In this document: positions 23,531-33,990 of the stretch, piece by piece
Numbering within the stretch: position 1 is the first letter of the stretch
Layout: the number at the start of each line of letters is the position of its first letter
NCBI RefSeq assembly: GCF_030247185.1
Contig: NC_080572.1
Coordinates: 209,217,435-209,281,434 of the forward strand
DNA length: 64,000 bases
Source of the DNA: Malaya genurostris
Lineage: Eukaryota; Arthropoda; Insecta; Diptera; Culicidae
Reading direction: 5' to 3'
The notes under the pieces: model-generated
Database searches by the model: none
Told to the model about the DNA's origin: nothing
Seen by the model: the letters and a program-made list of their open reading frames with translations, nothing else
Program-made: the position numbers and the translations under genes

Positions 23531-23589
23531 TTTCTTTCGTCAAGCAAATGTAGACTACATATAAATTGTTTACAATGTTCACTTACATA

Positions 23590-26478
23590 CTACGCATTAT
23601 TTCTACGACAAAGCTGAGATTTGATTTGATTTTTAGACATAGTAAGGTCAAGATGTTCGCAGTATTGATTGTAATGGCGCATTATTCGATTGACTGGACT
23701 GAATTTTGCATAATTTGTTCTAGCTTGTTTTTCTAAAAATAATTTCCTGGAACGTAATTGACGGCTAGGTATATAAAAATTTAATTGCGATAATAATGGA
23801 GCTGATTGAATGCGTTGAGAAATAATGTCGCTGATAAAATAAAGCATTGCAAAGTCGCGGCGTTCTTTAAGTGTATGTATATTGATGAGCATGCAGCGTG
23901 CTTCATATGATGGTAGAGGAAATGCTGTCCAGTTTAATTTACGAAGTGCATATAAAAGAAATTGTTTTTGAATAGATTCGATGCGTTCTTCGTGAATAAT
24001 ATTGTACGGATTCCATACTAGGCTGCAATATTCCAAAATAGGTCTGACATATGTAGTGTATAATAATTTAATTGTGTATGGGTCCTGAAAGTTATGACTG
24101 AAGCGTTTAATAAAGCCCAGCATGCTATTAGCTTTATTGATTATGGTATTGTAGTGTTCCACAAAAGTGAGCTTGGAGTCTAAGATTACGCCTAAATCTC
24201 TTACAATTTTACATTTTTCTACAAGTTGATTTCCTAGATGTATGTTTATAGGTATAGTTTCATTTTTCCTACTGAAAGTTATTGAGTTACATTTTTTTAC
24301 ATTGAGTTGGAGTAGACTTTTGCAGCACCAAATGTGGAATAGATTGATTTCGTTCTGGAATATTACAGCGTCGTTAATATTTTTAATTTCCATGAAGAGT
24401 TTCATGTCGTCTGCATATATAAGCACTTTCAGATTTTTGAGTATGAAGGAAATGTCGTTTATATGTAAAATGAAAAGGAGAGGCCCTAAGTGAGAACCCT
24501 GAGGTACGCCAGAAGTTACATTAATTGGTTCAGACAGAATGTTTTGGAAGCGGACTACCTGTACACGATTCGTTAAGTATGATTTGAGCCATTCCAGAAG
24601 AGTATGTTTTATGCCATATTTTTGTAGTTTGTGTAGAAGTAATGGTATGTCAATACGGTCGAAGGCTTTGCTAAAGTCAGTGTAAAGAGTTTCTACGTAG
24701 TTTCCGGCGTCCATTGCATTCAGAGTGAATGTCATAAATTCTAAGAGATTTGTAGTAGTTGAGCGGCCTTTAAAAAAGCCATGTTGTTTGTTTGTTATTA
24801 CATTTTTAAGTTGATGAAAAAGTTTTTCATTTACAATTTTTTCAAATAATTTTGGAATGCATGAGATAATGGCTATTCCACGATAGTTCCGAATGTTAGA
24901 TTTTGCATTAGATTTAAATATTGGTACAAGAAAGGAAGATTTCCATGCTTTAGGAAAAGTACATTTATTAAGTGATAGGTTAAAAAGTAGTTGTAGTGCT
25001 AGTGTAAGTTCTTCAGCAAGATTTTTTTAAAATATTGGTGGTATACTGTCAGGTCCAGGCCCTTTTGAGGCGTCTAAGTTTTTCAGTGCTGTCGAAATGT
25101 CATGTTCTGATAGATAGTTTACAGAGATGGAGTTGGAAAATGCAGGTATGAAAGAGAAGTATTCACGGTCACGGTCAGTTTCTGAATAAGATGTATATAC
25201 TTCTTGGAAAAAATTTGCAAAGTGATTGCAGATTTCTGTAGTATTTTTCCCTACATGTTCGTCGAGGTGCATTTGAGATAGAAAATTGTTGCTTTTTAGT
25301 TTAGTTTTTGTGTAGTTAAAAAAGTTCTTAGGGCAAGTCTTTATTTCGTTTTCAATTTTGCGGTTATATTCTTCATGTGCTGTGTTAATGGCTATTTTAA
25401 GTTGATTGCATAGATTTAAGTAATTTTGAAGATGAGCGTCACTTTTTTCTTGTTTGTAAGTTTTGTGTGCTTTTTGTTTCCTATTTTTCAAATGTTTTAG
25501 TTGTGAATTGAACCATACAGGTAATTTGCTGTTATGATTTTTTCTTCTTCTTTTCATAGGCAAAGTTTCGGCTAATATTTTGTTTATAATGTGATAAAAT
25601 TTGTTTACTTCGACGTCGACATTTCCTTCTGTACTCAGTATGTTCCGCCAATTTATTATACTTAGTCTACACTTGACTACTTCAAAGTCAATTTTATTGT
25701 ATTCCGGCACTTCCTCATATTCCAAGTCGTAGGGAAGGGATGCATTGTGTGTAAATAATGAATATTCAATTGCGGTGTGAAATGCTTCATTTTTCCATAA
25801 TGGCAGGTTTGATGCATTCACACAAAAGTCTTCTGTGCAATTTGTGAAAAGAAGGTCTAAATATGCGTTTTGTTGATTTTTTACGGAGTTTACTTGATGT
25901 AGGCCAAAATTAGAAATTTTGTCGAAAAAGTAGTGCAATGTTTCGTTTTCTCCTACGACTGGAAGTAAGATTGATTCATTTTCAATGTCAGAAATGAAGT
26001 CCGCATTACGTTGATTGAAGTCGCCAAAAATATGAAGCTTTACTTCAGGTTCCATATTCGAAATAATTGTGTCTAAAGATTGAAAGAATAATTCAAAAGA
26101 GAATTTGTTCGCATTTTCGGGTGGGAAGTAGACAGAGCAGTAAATATGTTCTTCTCCCAATATTGAGACTTTGGCCCATACATGCTCAAATTCTTTATAT
26201 TTAGGAGTAATAATTTCTTCAGAAGTAAAGCAAGAGTTAATGGCTATAAGGACTCCACCTCCAGATTTTTTCTGACAGAGAGATAAATTTCGGTCGTGCC
26301 GAAATACGTTAAAATTATTTCCAAATACTTCTTCGCTTCTTACACTTTCATCCCAGCTGCTTTCAGTTCCAAGGATTACGTCGAAAGAGGAGGTTATTGA
26401 ATTTTGGTGAATTTCTTTCATTTTGGCCGGGCTTTTCATGCGGTTGAAATTTTGGCAATAGACCAAAATTTCAGTCAC
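23590..26478 (-). pseudogene. Non-LTR retrotransposon ORF2 (endonuclease-reverse transcriptase), one internal stop
   Basis: A single frame of about 963 codons, interrupted only by one TAA at about 25027-25029 (after PPIF). The N-terminal part is an EEP-type endonuclease: QNFNRM near the start, the catalytic Glu in LGTESSW, IFGDFNQRNADF in the middle, and a histidine-containing AFHTAIEYSL where the SDH motif is expected. After the stop the same frame continues through KAWKSSFLVPIFK, NYRGIAII, QHGFFKGRSTTTNL, YTDFSKAFDRID, SGVPQGSHLGPLLF and the catalytic LIYADDMKLF. These are reverse transcriptase motifs in order. The stop can arise by one substitution (TTA to TAA). The product would nick target DNA and reverse-transcribe the element RNA. 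As it stands it would give only the endonuclease part unless read through. Confidence 0.92.
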
Positions 26479-26567
26479 ATTTTGTCTGTGAAGCGAAAAA
26501 GTTTTTGAGAATTCTGGAATACTTACATTACTAATTCCTGTTTCTATTCCTTCGTCAAAGGGCGTCG

Positions 26568-26975
26568 TTATTTCCGAAAATTCGGCCTTGTAAAATTGTG
26601 TTCGGCTTCCCGGATTAGTTGGAGTCGGCGGGTACGTTCACTTGTCAAAAATTTCTTATAAGAGTCCAGGTCGGCCAGCGCTTCCTTAGGTTTCATTCCA
26701 TATTCCTGATGCACTTCGATGAAGATTCGTAGGAGGTGGTCAGGTGTTGTTGGAAGGCCTTCTGATGCTAATAGCATTTTTATACTAGTTGGTGTCATAC
26801 CCTCGATGCATACTGTAGGTTGTTGATTTTTCATGTATGACAAATACAGACGGACGACGTGCATTATTTTCGGGTCACGAAGCCTTGCTTTTAAGAAGCG
26901 TTCGTCGCCATTTGCAGATTGTGAAGTAAGACGTACAATTGGACGTACAATCATATAACATATATTCTCAAACAT
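26568..26975 (-). CDS. Frame upstream of LINE ORF2, possible ORF1 C-terminal part
   Basis: A 135-codon frame in the same orientation, ending 90 bp before the ORF2 start. It contains MTPTSIKMLLASEGLPTTPD and a basic C-terminus. No zinc knuckle, coiled coil, RRM or esterase signature is visible, so it is assigned to the element only by position and orientation. It would be the remnant of ORF1 in a copy truncated at its 5' side. The alternative is unrelated sequence flanking the insertion. Confidence 0.4.
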   Translation of the reverse strand: MFENICYMIVRPIVRLTSQSANGDERFLKARLRDPKIMHVVRLYLSYMKNQQPTVCIEGMTPTSIKMLLASEGLPTTPDHLLRIFIEVHQEYGMKPKEALADLDSYKKFLTSERTRRLQLIREAEHNFTRPNFRK

Positions 26976-27140
26976 AATACTGTGATATTCACCAGAATAC
27001 TTTGTTGGCTTCTGAAAGACAGTTTATTTGGGCATCAACTTGCATAAAATACAAACTGAAACAGTTAGAAGATCGGTTAAGCAATCTCTGAGAAAACGAA
27101 AAGAATCACAGTCTTAGTTGATGACTGACATGACATGATG

Positions 27141-27280
27141 GATTAATTTTAGGCCCAATTTTATAGACTTTTTTCGTTTTGCCTACCTCATATAGACTGG
27201 ATTGAACTGTATAACCGATTTTCAAATGATACCCGGAGGACCGAGTATCGTATACCATTCGTATTAGTGTGTGTGTCCCT
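27141..27280 (-). repeat. Modular culicine repeat, reversed 3' end
   Basis: On the minus strand: ACACACACTAATACGAATGG, TATACGATACTCGGTCCTCC, GGGTATC... and the terminal TATATGAGGTAGGCAAAA. This matches the family's 3' end. It is cut at 27280 by the insertion of a short hAT-type MITE. Confidence 0.75.
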
Positions 27281-27473
27281 CAGTGGCGTATCTAGGGAGG
27301 GGGCGAAGAGGGCACTCGCCCCAGGCGCAACATTTTTAGCGGGGTGGCAAACCAATCCTTGGGACCTTTTTTTCTAGCTCGTCCAAGTCATCTTTCCGGA
27401 GATGGAGTTGAGCTTTTTACTCACTAAACCAATGATGGGGACGGCAAAGCTTACTTTGCCCCAGGCGCCACTG
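27281..27473. mobile_element. Short hAT-type MITE, 193 bp
   Basis: Ends CAGTGGCG...CGCCACTG, with longer similarity inside (GGGGGCG / CCCCAGGCGCC), flanked by 8-bp sequences GTGTCCCT and GTGCCCGT that agree at six of eight positions. CAGTGGCGTA-type ends with 8-bp duplications are common in non-autonomous hAT elements. No coding capacity. It is inserted in a modular-repeat end. The imperfect duplication fits an old insertion. Confidence 0.65.
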
Positions 27474-27481
27474 GTGCCCGT

Positions 27482-28200
27482 GTATTTAGCTATATGTGCA
27501 AAACATATGTTCTTGATTTTCTCGGATTTTTTTTACTATTGCAGGATGTTGTACTTTGTATCTGCTTAGTTTAAAGTAAATTGCCATTACCCCCTAGCAG
27601 TTCAAGTTAAACTGTTCAAAGAACTGATGAGCCGGGTGCAAAACGTGAGGAAAATGCAAAGAATTATGTTCTTTTTGCACAAACCGGTTGTTTTTTTACC
27701 AAAAACCAAACTAGAACAGTTCCCGGTTCTGAAACTACCTGAAATAGTGATCAAAAACTCCAAAATGGAACTGACTCAGGAATGTTCTCAGAGATGGCTT
27801 AACCGATTTGAACAAACTTATGTTCCTTGATTTTCATCATACCACCATTTAGGGAGACAAAGCGAAAAAAAGATTAAATAGTATGTACTAAATTAATAAA
27901 TTTACGAGAATTAACTCCTGCTATCTCTAAGAAATCGAAGAGAGCTCCATTTGAAAATATTTAACCTCAATTCCTGGCACCTTCGGGACCGGAAACTGGA
28001 GGTCAATTTTGCAAAAGCCGGTTCTTTTGGCTATCCACGAACAAGGAGAAAGATTTGGTATAGTCACGAAGAATTTTTACGTTCTTGGCATCGTCACTGA
28101 GAATGATGGTTTGGAATTTTTAACATTCATCACCTTATAATAACGGAAACAAAAGCCGGATGCGCATAACGTGACATAAACTTAAAACTGTCACAGCTAC
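27482..28200 (+). repeat. Diverged modular-repeat-type sequence and hammerhead-like repeat copy
   Basis: At 27597-27655 lies a copy of the repeat also at 3205: GCAGTTCAAGTTAAACTG, then ACTGATGAGCCGGGTGCAAAA, in which the core stem is disrupted. From about 27720 to 28170 there are degraded module blocks (GGTTCTGAAACTACC, TCAGAGATGGCTTAACCGAT, GACCGGAAACTGGAGGTC). No gene. Confidence 0.55.
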
Positions 28201-29695
28201 TTTAATAACTTACATCCGATAAAACAAAGCTAAGAAAGATACAACTGGCACATGCCACTCTATTCCTTTCTTGCCGACGTCACATTTTGAGTTAAATTGA
28301 TTGACACCTTCAACTTTATGGCTGCAACCCAAATCAACGAAGTTGACCAATTTTTCAATAGCGGAGCCATTTGTATGAATGTTTTATAATCTTTATCCTT
28401 TTCTGTTTGACGGCCAGAAGTTGTTTGTGACATTAGCTCATAGATCTGCGATGCTAATGTTATCAAATTATTTAATTTTTAATAAACTGGCAACACTTTA
28501 GAAAAGTGCTGGTGATTCATAACGCATTAGTCCTACAATTTATTTGTTTAATACTTGAGACTCAATCAAGAGGATTCAATAGTATTAGCAAACCAGCAGC
28601 ATAAGCTATGCAACATGAACACATTTCGGAATGTGGCATTCATTTGACTCACTCACATGTAGGAAAATTTTTCGTTGAATATACGATTCTATTGGTTTAC
28701 AAAACTGAACTGTTTCTGTCGAAGCATTTCTAAACCGAGCAATTCAAATAATGTTCACATGACCTCTTTAAACTGGAAATGTCCCGAACTATTCACGTTC
28801 TGGTGCTTCCCCAGCAGTTCCCAATTGTCGTACCTACCGAGTTGCTGTTAGACGTGACTGAGCTCGTTCTGCAAAAGGACACAGTTTGTGAATAAACTTT
28901 TATTGATGTTTCTAGCAAATTGTCAAGGTACTGACAGGAAGCGTTATTTACCTCATAAACAAAGAAAACATTCCAAACAATTATCAAACTTAACGACTCT
29001 CTTGATTGTAGTAAGCCGCACGAACCCATTCCGTGGTATCGCAAACGGAATGATGGGGCATCTGCTTAGCATTTTTATGTTAATACCGACGGGTCCATGA
29101 AAAGTAGAGACCAGTGCCGTTCGTCTGTTTGTGTCGTTTTAAACGCATTGAAATTCAACGATGCAAAGCAGCATTTTCATCATCATGATAATGCGAGAAA
29201 AAAGTTTAATCTCGTTCAATCCTGTCCGTTATTGTGCTTTGGAATTCAATTCTAGGCGAATAATCGGAATGCTAGGAGGGAGAAAAATCAATTATGTGAG
29301 CGAGGATAATATAAAAAATTATCATGATATTTTGCCGGCGGTGCTTTGTCTGAAGAAAGCTTGACGAAATAGTACGAATAACTCATATCTTATACTCTAA
29401 TTTTTGACTTCCGCAGAATGTTACATTCCACTGGCTGTAAAACGGAATCACCAAATGTGTTGATTTTATTTTAAGCAGCTGCACTATATTCATATTTAAA
29501 TGCGCTGACGGTTTTTGCTCAGTCTTCAAATGTCTTACCATTTTATCGTTTTTTCTTTCAATTGAGCGCTGTGACTATTTATTCATCTTACAAATTCCAA
29601 CGATAATGATCCCCTTTAAGATCAAAACATCTTTTCGGGTGCCATACCTATATTCTATGCACTATAAGGAGAAATAATGCCATTTAATGTTGGTC
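28200..29695. other. Intergenic sequence
   Basis: No domain recognised in the short frames on either strand; no RNA gene or TE terminus seen. Confidence 0.45.
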
Positions 29696-29699
29696 AACT

Positions 29700-30290
29700 T
29701 TAACTGGAACCATTTTTTATTACAAAACAAGAAAACCAGAAATTTAAATGAAACTTAGCACACGTCTTCAGTATGGCAAACCACTTTCCATTTTTTTTTT
29801 CAAAAATAATCTTGATTGTCTTTTGAAAAGAGCCAAACTATTTTTACGATTTTTTTTTCCAAATGGCTGTAGTCGAAAAATGACCAATCCTGCAAAAAAG
29901 TGATGTACGATTGGTTTCTACAAAATTCGTCAAGTTTTGAAGTAATATTATTGAAAAATTGCTAATCGACTCATACACTGAAAAAATTGATTTTGAAAAT
30001 TTAAAGTTGATTTACAAAAAAAAAATATTTTTTTGCATGAAAATTTTTAACAAGATAGGTGATGTTCCCTGCCTACATTTGAAAATTCAAGTGGGCACTT
30101 TTAAGAAAAAAAAAGTTATTAGAAAAAAAACTGTCGACTTACTTTACTTTTCAAAATTTACCCTTTAAGAGAGTAATAAGTTTTTGATCTTTTTTTTTGA
30201 TACATGCCATCGGAAATATGATCACAATTTTATGATAACATTTTCAGTGGTGTGACATAATCTCAAATAGTTCAAAATTAAACTTTTCTG
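29700..30290 (+). repeat. Dispersed repeat T, plus-strand copy
   Basis: Homologous in inverse orientation to 33347-33990. Shared ordered blocks: TGTCTTTTG(A/C)AA, TTTTTTTTCCAAATGGCTGTAGTC, TACAAAATT(C/T)GTCAAG, AATTTAAAGT(T/C)GATTTA, ATAGGTGAT(G/T)... TTCCCTGCCTACA. The two copies are about 3 kb apart and head to head. Non-coding. Confidence 0.75.
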
Positions 30291-30354
30291 AAATGTTTGA
30301 TATCAACGAGTATCAAAGAGGAAAACACATGCCGATTACTCTGAAGTTTACGTT

Positions 30355-30510
30355 CTGCAGAAGCAAAAACGGATAACTCTGAAAATTCGCATAAAAAAAC
30401 CGCATGACTCTGAAAATTCGCATAAAAAACCGCATAACTCTGAAACCTCGCCTGAAAAAACCACATAACTCTGAAAATTCGCATAAAAAAGTCGCATAAA
30501 AAAAGCCGCA
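30355..30510. repeat. Minisatellite, about 33-bp unit, four to five copies
   Basis: The unit is approximately ACTCTGAAAATTCGCATAAA followed by AAACCGCAT, repeated with small changes from about 30355 to 30510. The reverse frame shows it as an 11-residue periodicity. No function inferred. Confidence 0.85.
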
Positions 30511-30564
30511 AGTACACTATTGAAAAACCTGTCTGACTTGATTCATTTCAGCACCTGCCAATCA

Positions 30565-31064
30565 GGGGGAGCTGGTCATTTCGCCGAAAGTCCTGTATGT
30601 AATGTCTCCTGTATAAATGATGTGGTGCAGCCACATAACCACATTTGGCTCGGTGGCACAAAGCTAGGTTCCTTTGTTTTAGTTAGTATATGAACCAAAA
30701 CGATGTGGCGTAGCCGCATTAGATATGTTTTTCATTTTCACTTAATAAACGGAAAATACTACATACATTTGCCTAGTAGATACACCTATGCAATTGCTTG
30801 ATGCTCAGTAGCTAATATTCAACAAGTTTTCTTGGAAACTCCGTTCTGAAGTTCATGAATCAATCTTTATTCAAGAAGTACAATTGTATGTCAACAAAAC
30901 GGGCGTTAAAGCTATCATCTTTCATTTGTCTTTATTTCGAATCAATTCTAATTACGATTTTACGACGATTTCATGATTCGGCTAAATGACCCTTTCGGTG
31001 AAATAACCCTTTCGGCGAAATAACCCTTTCGGCGAACTGGCTTTCGGCGAAATGGCCCTGATCC
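30565..31064. mobile_element. Foldback-like element, copy 2, 500 bp
   Basis: Same family as 7174-7953. The left end is reduced to about one unit (GGTCATTTCGCCGAAAG); the right end has about five units of CCCTTTCGGCGAAATA type. The loop shares GCCACATAACC, ATGAACCAAAACGATGTGGC, CATACATTTGCCTA and CGATTTCATGATTCGGC with copy 1. It lacks the GC-rich segment found there. Flanked by GCCAATCA on both sides (30557-30564 and 31065-31072; nine positions with one mismatch). The loss of array units on one side shows how array length varies between copies. Confidence 0.85.
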
Positions 31065-31571
31065 GCCAATCAATCCAGCGATATAAAAGTAGTAGCTTTT
31101 GCCACTTTTTCTATCATTTTGTGAGCAACGGTTACAGAAGACACACACGAGAGTAACATCGGGCCGGCCACACAGTGAAACCATACCATCAGTGTACACA
31201 CAAGAAACTATCTCGGATCTAAATGCAGATCCTGTTGGTTGTGACAATTCAAAGCACTTTTCAGTGCTACAGATCATCAAAAAAAATTAGTTGAATTTTT
31301 TTCTTTTGTACCAAAAGCATCAGATTTATCAAAAAGGGAAATATACAAAGTTTGAACCGTCACTAACACATTATATCACGACTCACGCAATGCGAATATG
31401 AAAGTAGTGATATAGAACACATCTTTATACTAGTATGAGTGTCGTCTCGAAATATGCCGTGCGAAACAAGGTTTCCACATATACAGATTAATCTTTATTT
31501 TACTTCTCCTGAAAAATACAAACTTAAATGTTGCCAAAGGAAAGAAGTTCTTAACACCGCAATGTACACTC

Positions 31572-31574
<3 letters not shown>

Positions 31575-31603
<29 letters not shown>
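31575..31603. repeat. (GA)n microsatellite
   Basis: About 14 GA units. No associated feature. Confidence 0.95.
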
Positions 31604-31608
<5 letters not shown>

Positions 31609-31681
31609 CTAAAATAGCGATTCCTCATTCTTTCATTGACAATTTCGGTGACATATGTGCAAATAATATTATGCTAAATGG

Positions 31682-32033
31682 CATAAAAATACTGTTGGTT
31701 GTTCTATATATTTATATATTTCGCCAGAAACAACGTACAAAGAGAAGCAATTTTTCATCACGCGTAATTTATCTTTATATTCACGTAAAATTACGCCGAT
31801 GATAGTTGTGGGGGATTTCAATATGGATGCCTCAAAACAAGATAATATTAAATTCATTGATTTCATGAGCAAATATATGAAGTTGGATATGAAATCTGCT
31901 CCTTTACAAGCACTACCCTTGGATATGTGTTGATCTCGTATTTGCTAGGAACATCAATATAGAAAGCCGTAGATATATATCATACTTTCCATATCACAAG
32001 TCTATTGTATCATTGATCATCCCAGCGAATTAA
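31682..32033 (+). pseudogene. EEP-endonuclease domain fragment, possibly Helentron-derived
   Basis: The plus frame in phase with 31721 reads YISPETTYKEKQFF, then LYSRKITPMIVVGDFNMD at about 31773-31828, then a conserved helix (IKFIDFMSKYMKLDM). After a break near 31930 (stop and frameshift) another frame continues VDLVFARNINIESRRYISYF and ends PAN at about 32033. The GDFN motif and the later D-L-V-F block are the signature of the endonuclease/exonuclease/phosphatase fold. The C-terminal RRYISYFPYHK-like ending resembles, from memory, endonuclease domains fused to Helentron/Helitron helicases in insects rather than LINE endonucleases. No helicase or Rep motif is present here, so this is only the 3' coding end of such an element. 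Confidence 0.65.
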
Positions 32034-32131
32034 TGTTTTCTTCATTGGAAGATTATAATCGATTTTGAACGCTACACCTACACCAACCCCATCAGTATCG
32101 CACCCACGGACAACAGGTCAGCCTGGAAATA

Positions 32132-33056
32132 AAGGGTGATTTTTTAAGAGCTTGAGAACTTTTTTAAACAATAAAACGCATAAAATTTGCAAAATCTCAT
32201 CGGTTCTTTATTTTAAACGTTAGATTGGTACATGACATTTACTTTTTGAAGATAATTTCATTTAAATGTTGACCGCGGCTGCGTCTTAGGTGGTCCATTC
32301 GGAAAGTCCAATTTTGGGCAACTTTTTCGAGCATTTCGGCCGGAATAGCCCGAATTTCTTCGGAAATGTTGTCTTCCAAAGCTGGAATAGTTACTGGCTT
32401 ATTTCTGTAGACTTTAGACTTGACGTAGCCCCACAAAAAATAGTCTAAAGGCGTCAAATCGCATGATCTTGGTGGCCAACTTACCGGTCCATTTCTTGAG
32501 ATGAATTGTTCTCCGAAGTTTTCCCTCAAAATGGCCATAGAATCGCGAGCTGTGTGGCATGTAGCGCCATCTTGTTGAAACCACATGTCAACCAAGTTCA
32601 GTTCTTCCATTTTTGGCAACAAAAAGTTTGTTAGCATCGAACGATAGCGATCGCCATTCACTGTAACGTTGCGTCCAACAGCATCTTTGAAAAAATACGG
32701 TCCAATGATTCCACCAGCGTACAAACCACACCAAACAGTGCATTTTTCGGGATGCATGGGCAGTTCTTGAACGGCTTCTGGTTGCTCTTCACTCCAAATG
32801 CGGCAATTTTGCTTATTTACGTAGCCATTCAACCAGAAATGAGCCTCATCGCTGAACAAAATTTGTTGATAAAAAAGCGGATTTTCCGAATGGACCACCT
32901 AAGACGCAGCCGCGGTCAACATTTAAATGAAATTATCTTCAAAAAGTAAATGTCATGTACCAATCTAACGTTTAAAATAAAGAACCGATGAGATTTTGCA
33001 AATTTTATGCGTTTTATTGTTTAAAAAAGTTCTCAAGCTCTTAAAAAATCACCCTT
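32132..33056 (-). mobile_element. DD41D mariner rearranged into a fold-back, 925 bp
   Basis: Flanked by TA on both sides. The termini are 174-bp inverted repeats (32132-32305 and 32883-33056) that I compared base by base and found identical. The left copy holds the natural 3' end of the transposase gene: its last 22 codons, the stop and the 3' UTR. The right copy is the same sequence in inverse orientation, placed where the N-terminal half of the gene should be. So the 5' half was lost and replaced by an inverted copy of the 3' end. The junction is at the ENPLFYQQ codons, with a GAAAA microhomology. Identity of the arms implies a recent event or continued correction. Confidence 0.95.
32239..32898 (-). 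pseudogene. Mariner-family DD41D transposase, catalytic part only
   Basis: The open frame encodes the complete catalytic domain without stops. The first Asp is in LFSDEAHFWLNG, the second in WFQQDGATCHTA, the third in CDLTPLDYFLWG. I count 41 residues between second and third Asp, the DD41D (rosa-type) spacing. The C-terminus is HLNEIIFKK. The N-terminal DNA-binding half (about 130 residues) is absent, because the frame runs into the inverted repeat and meets a TAG just before 32898. The first codon in the open part is GTG and no ATG precedes the first catalytic Asp. The protein is therefore unlikely to be made or to bind its ends, although its catalytic triad is intact. Confidence 0.93.
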
Positions 33057-33346
33057 TAGATGACGGAAGTCAGTGACATCTATCGGAATTCGAATTCAAC
33101 TCATCACTCTCCAACACGGACGCTTTCATAAAAGGCTCTTTTCAGAGCCATCATTATTTTGTTATAAAGAACTATACTGGTTATTTCATAATATTTGTGT
33201 TTCAGAATGTCTAATGTAACTAATCTGTACTTTAGTTTGGGTGCATCGTTTCAAATTCTAGTAGTGAAAAAGGGGAATGCTTGCATAGTTCATACAATTG
33301 ATCAACTAATTATTATTCGGAAGTGTTAAGGAACATGCCAGTTGTT
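33057..33346. other. Intergenic sequence
   Basis: No feature recognised. Confidence 0.4.
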
Positions 33347-33990
33347 TTCGTATTCACGACATCCAGTTATGTCTCTGACATTACCCACCCGCTTTTTTAT
33401 TAATGAAGAATTCCAATGAAAAGAGTTTATGTCATTAAACAAATATTGCATTATCACTTCTTTATTTTCTGCTAGAAGTTTGTTATGAATGTTTACCAAA
33501 TTTGTACTGATACTTTTTGCATGTATCAGGTACCTTTTTTTCATTTAAAAGAATCCAACTTGAAATTTTTGACTGTAGGTAGGGAACATAATCACCTATT
33601 TTGTAACAAAATTTCATCCAAATCAAAAATAGTTTTTTTTTAAATCGACTTTAAATTTTCAAAAAAAATTCAGTGCAGGTGTCGATTAGAATTTTTTCTT
33701 TCATGTTTTATTAAAAAACTTGACAAATTTTGTAAAAACCACTCATACAACACTTTTTAGCGGGATTTGTCAGATTTGGACTACAGCCATTTGGAAAAAA
33801 AAATGGTAAAAGAAATTTGACCCCTTGCAAAAGACAGTCTAAGCCATTTTTTGAAAAAAAAAAAACAAAGTATGCTAAATGTTTCTTTGTGACAATGCCT
33901 ACATGTACAGCAAGTTTCATAGAAATCCGAGAAGGTATAGCCAACATTTGTTCGAGTTAGCACGAAATTCGTCAATGTCTATCATCAGTG
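33347..33990 (-). repeat. Dispersed repeat T, reversed copy with GTCGTGAATACGA terminus
   Basis: Inverse-oriented homologue of 29700-30290 (blocks listed there). It continues on the minus strand to GCGGGTGGGTAATGTCAGAG, ACATAACTGGATGTCGTGAA, the terminus also found at 6251, 49631 and 55829. This joins repeat T to that terminal block as one family. Confidence 0.8.

Larger units (their letters stand above)
23494..26990 (-). mobile_element. CR1/Jockey-group non-LTR retrotransposon, nearly complete ORF2
   Basis: Minus-strand element. The 3' end is a short 3' UTR (about 23536-23589) and a (TAAA)n tail at 23494-23535. It contains ORF2 (endonuclease plus reverse transcriptase) and an upstream frame at 26568-26975 that may be the end of ORF1. 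The 5' boundary is near 26990, where modular-repeat-like sequence starts (GATCGGTTAAGCAATCTCTG at about 27072). No target-site duplication could be matched. Retention of ORF2 with only one stop suggests a fairly recent insertion. Clade placement (CR1/L2/Daphne/Kiri versus Jockey) needs a tree. Confidence 0.85.

Noticed and set aside
30278..30517. 79-codon minus frame with 11-residue periodicity
   Set aside because: It is the translation of a 33-bp minisatellite; no other support.
32752..32949. Separate small gene on the plus strand ending NEIIFKK
   Set aside because: Its end is the inverted copy of the mariner transposase C-terminus; it is a by-product of the fold-back.
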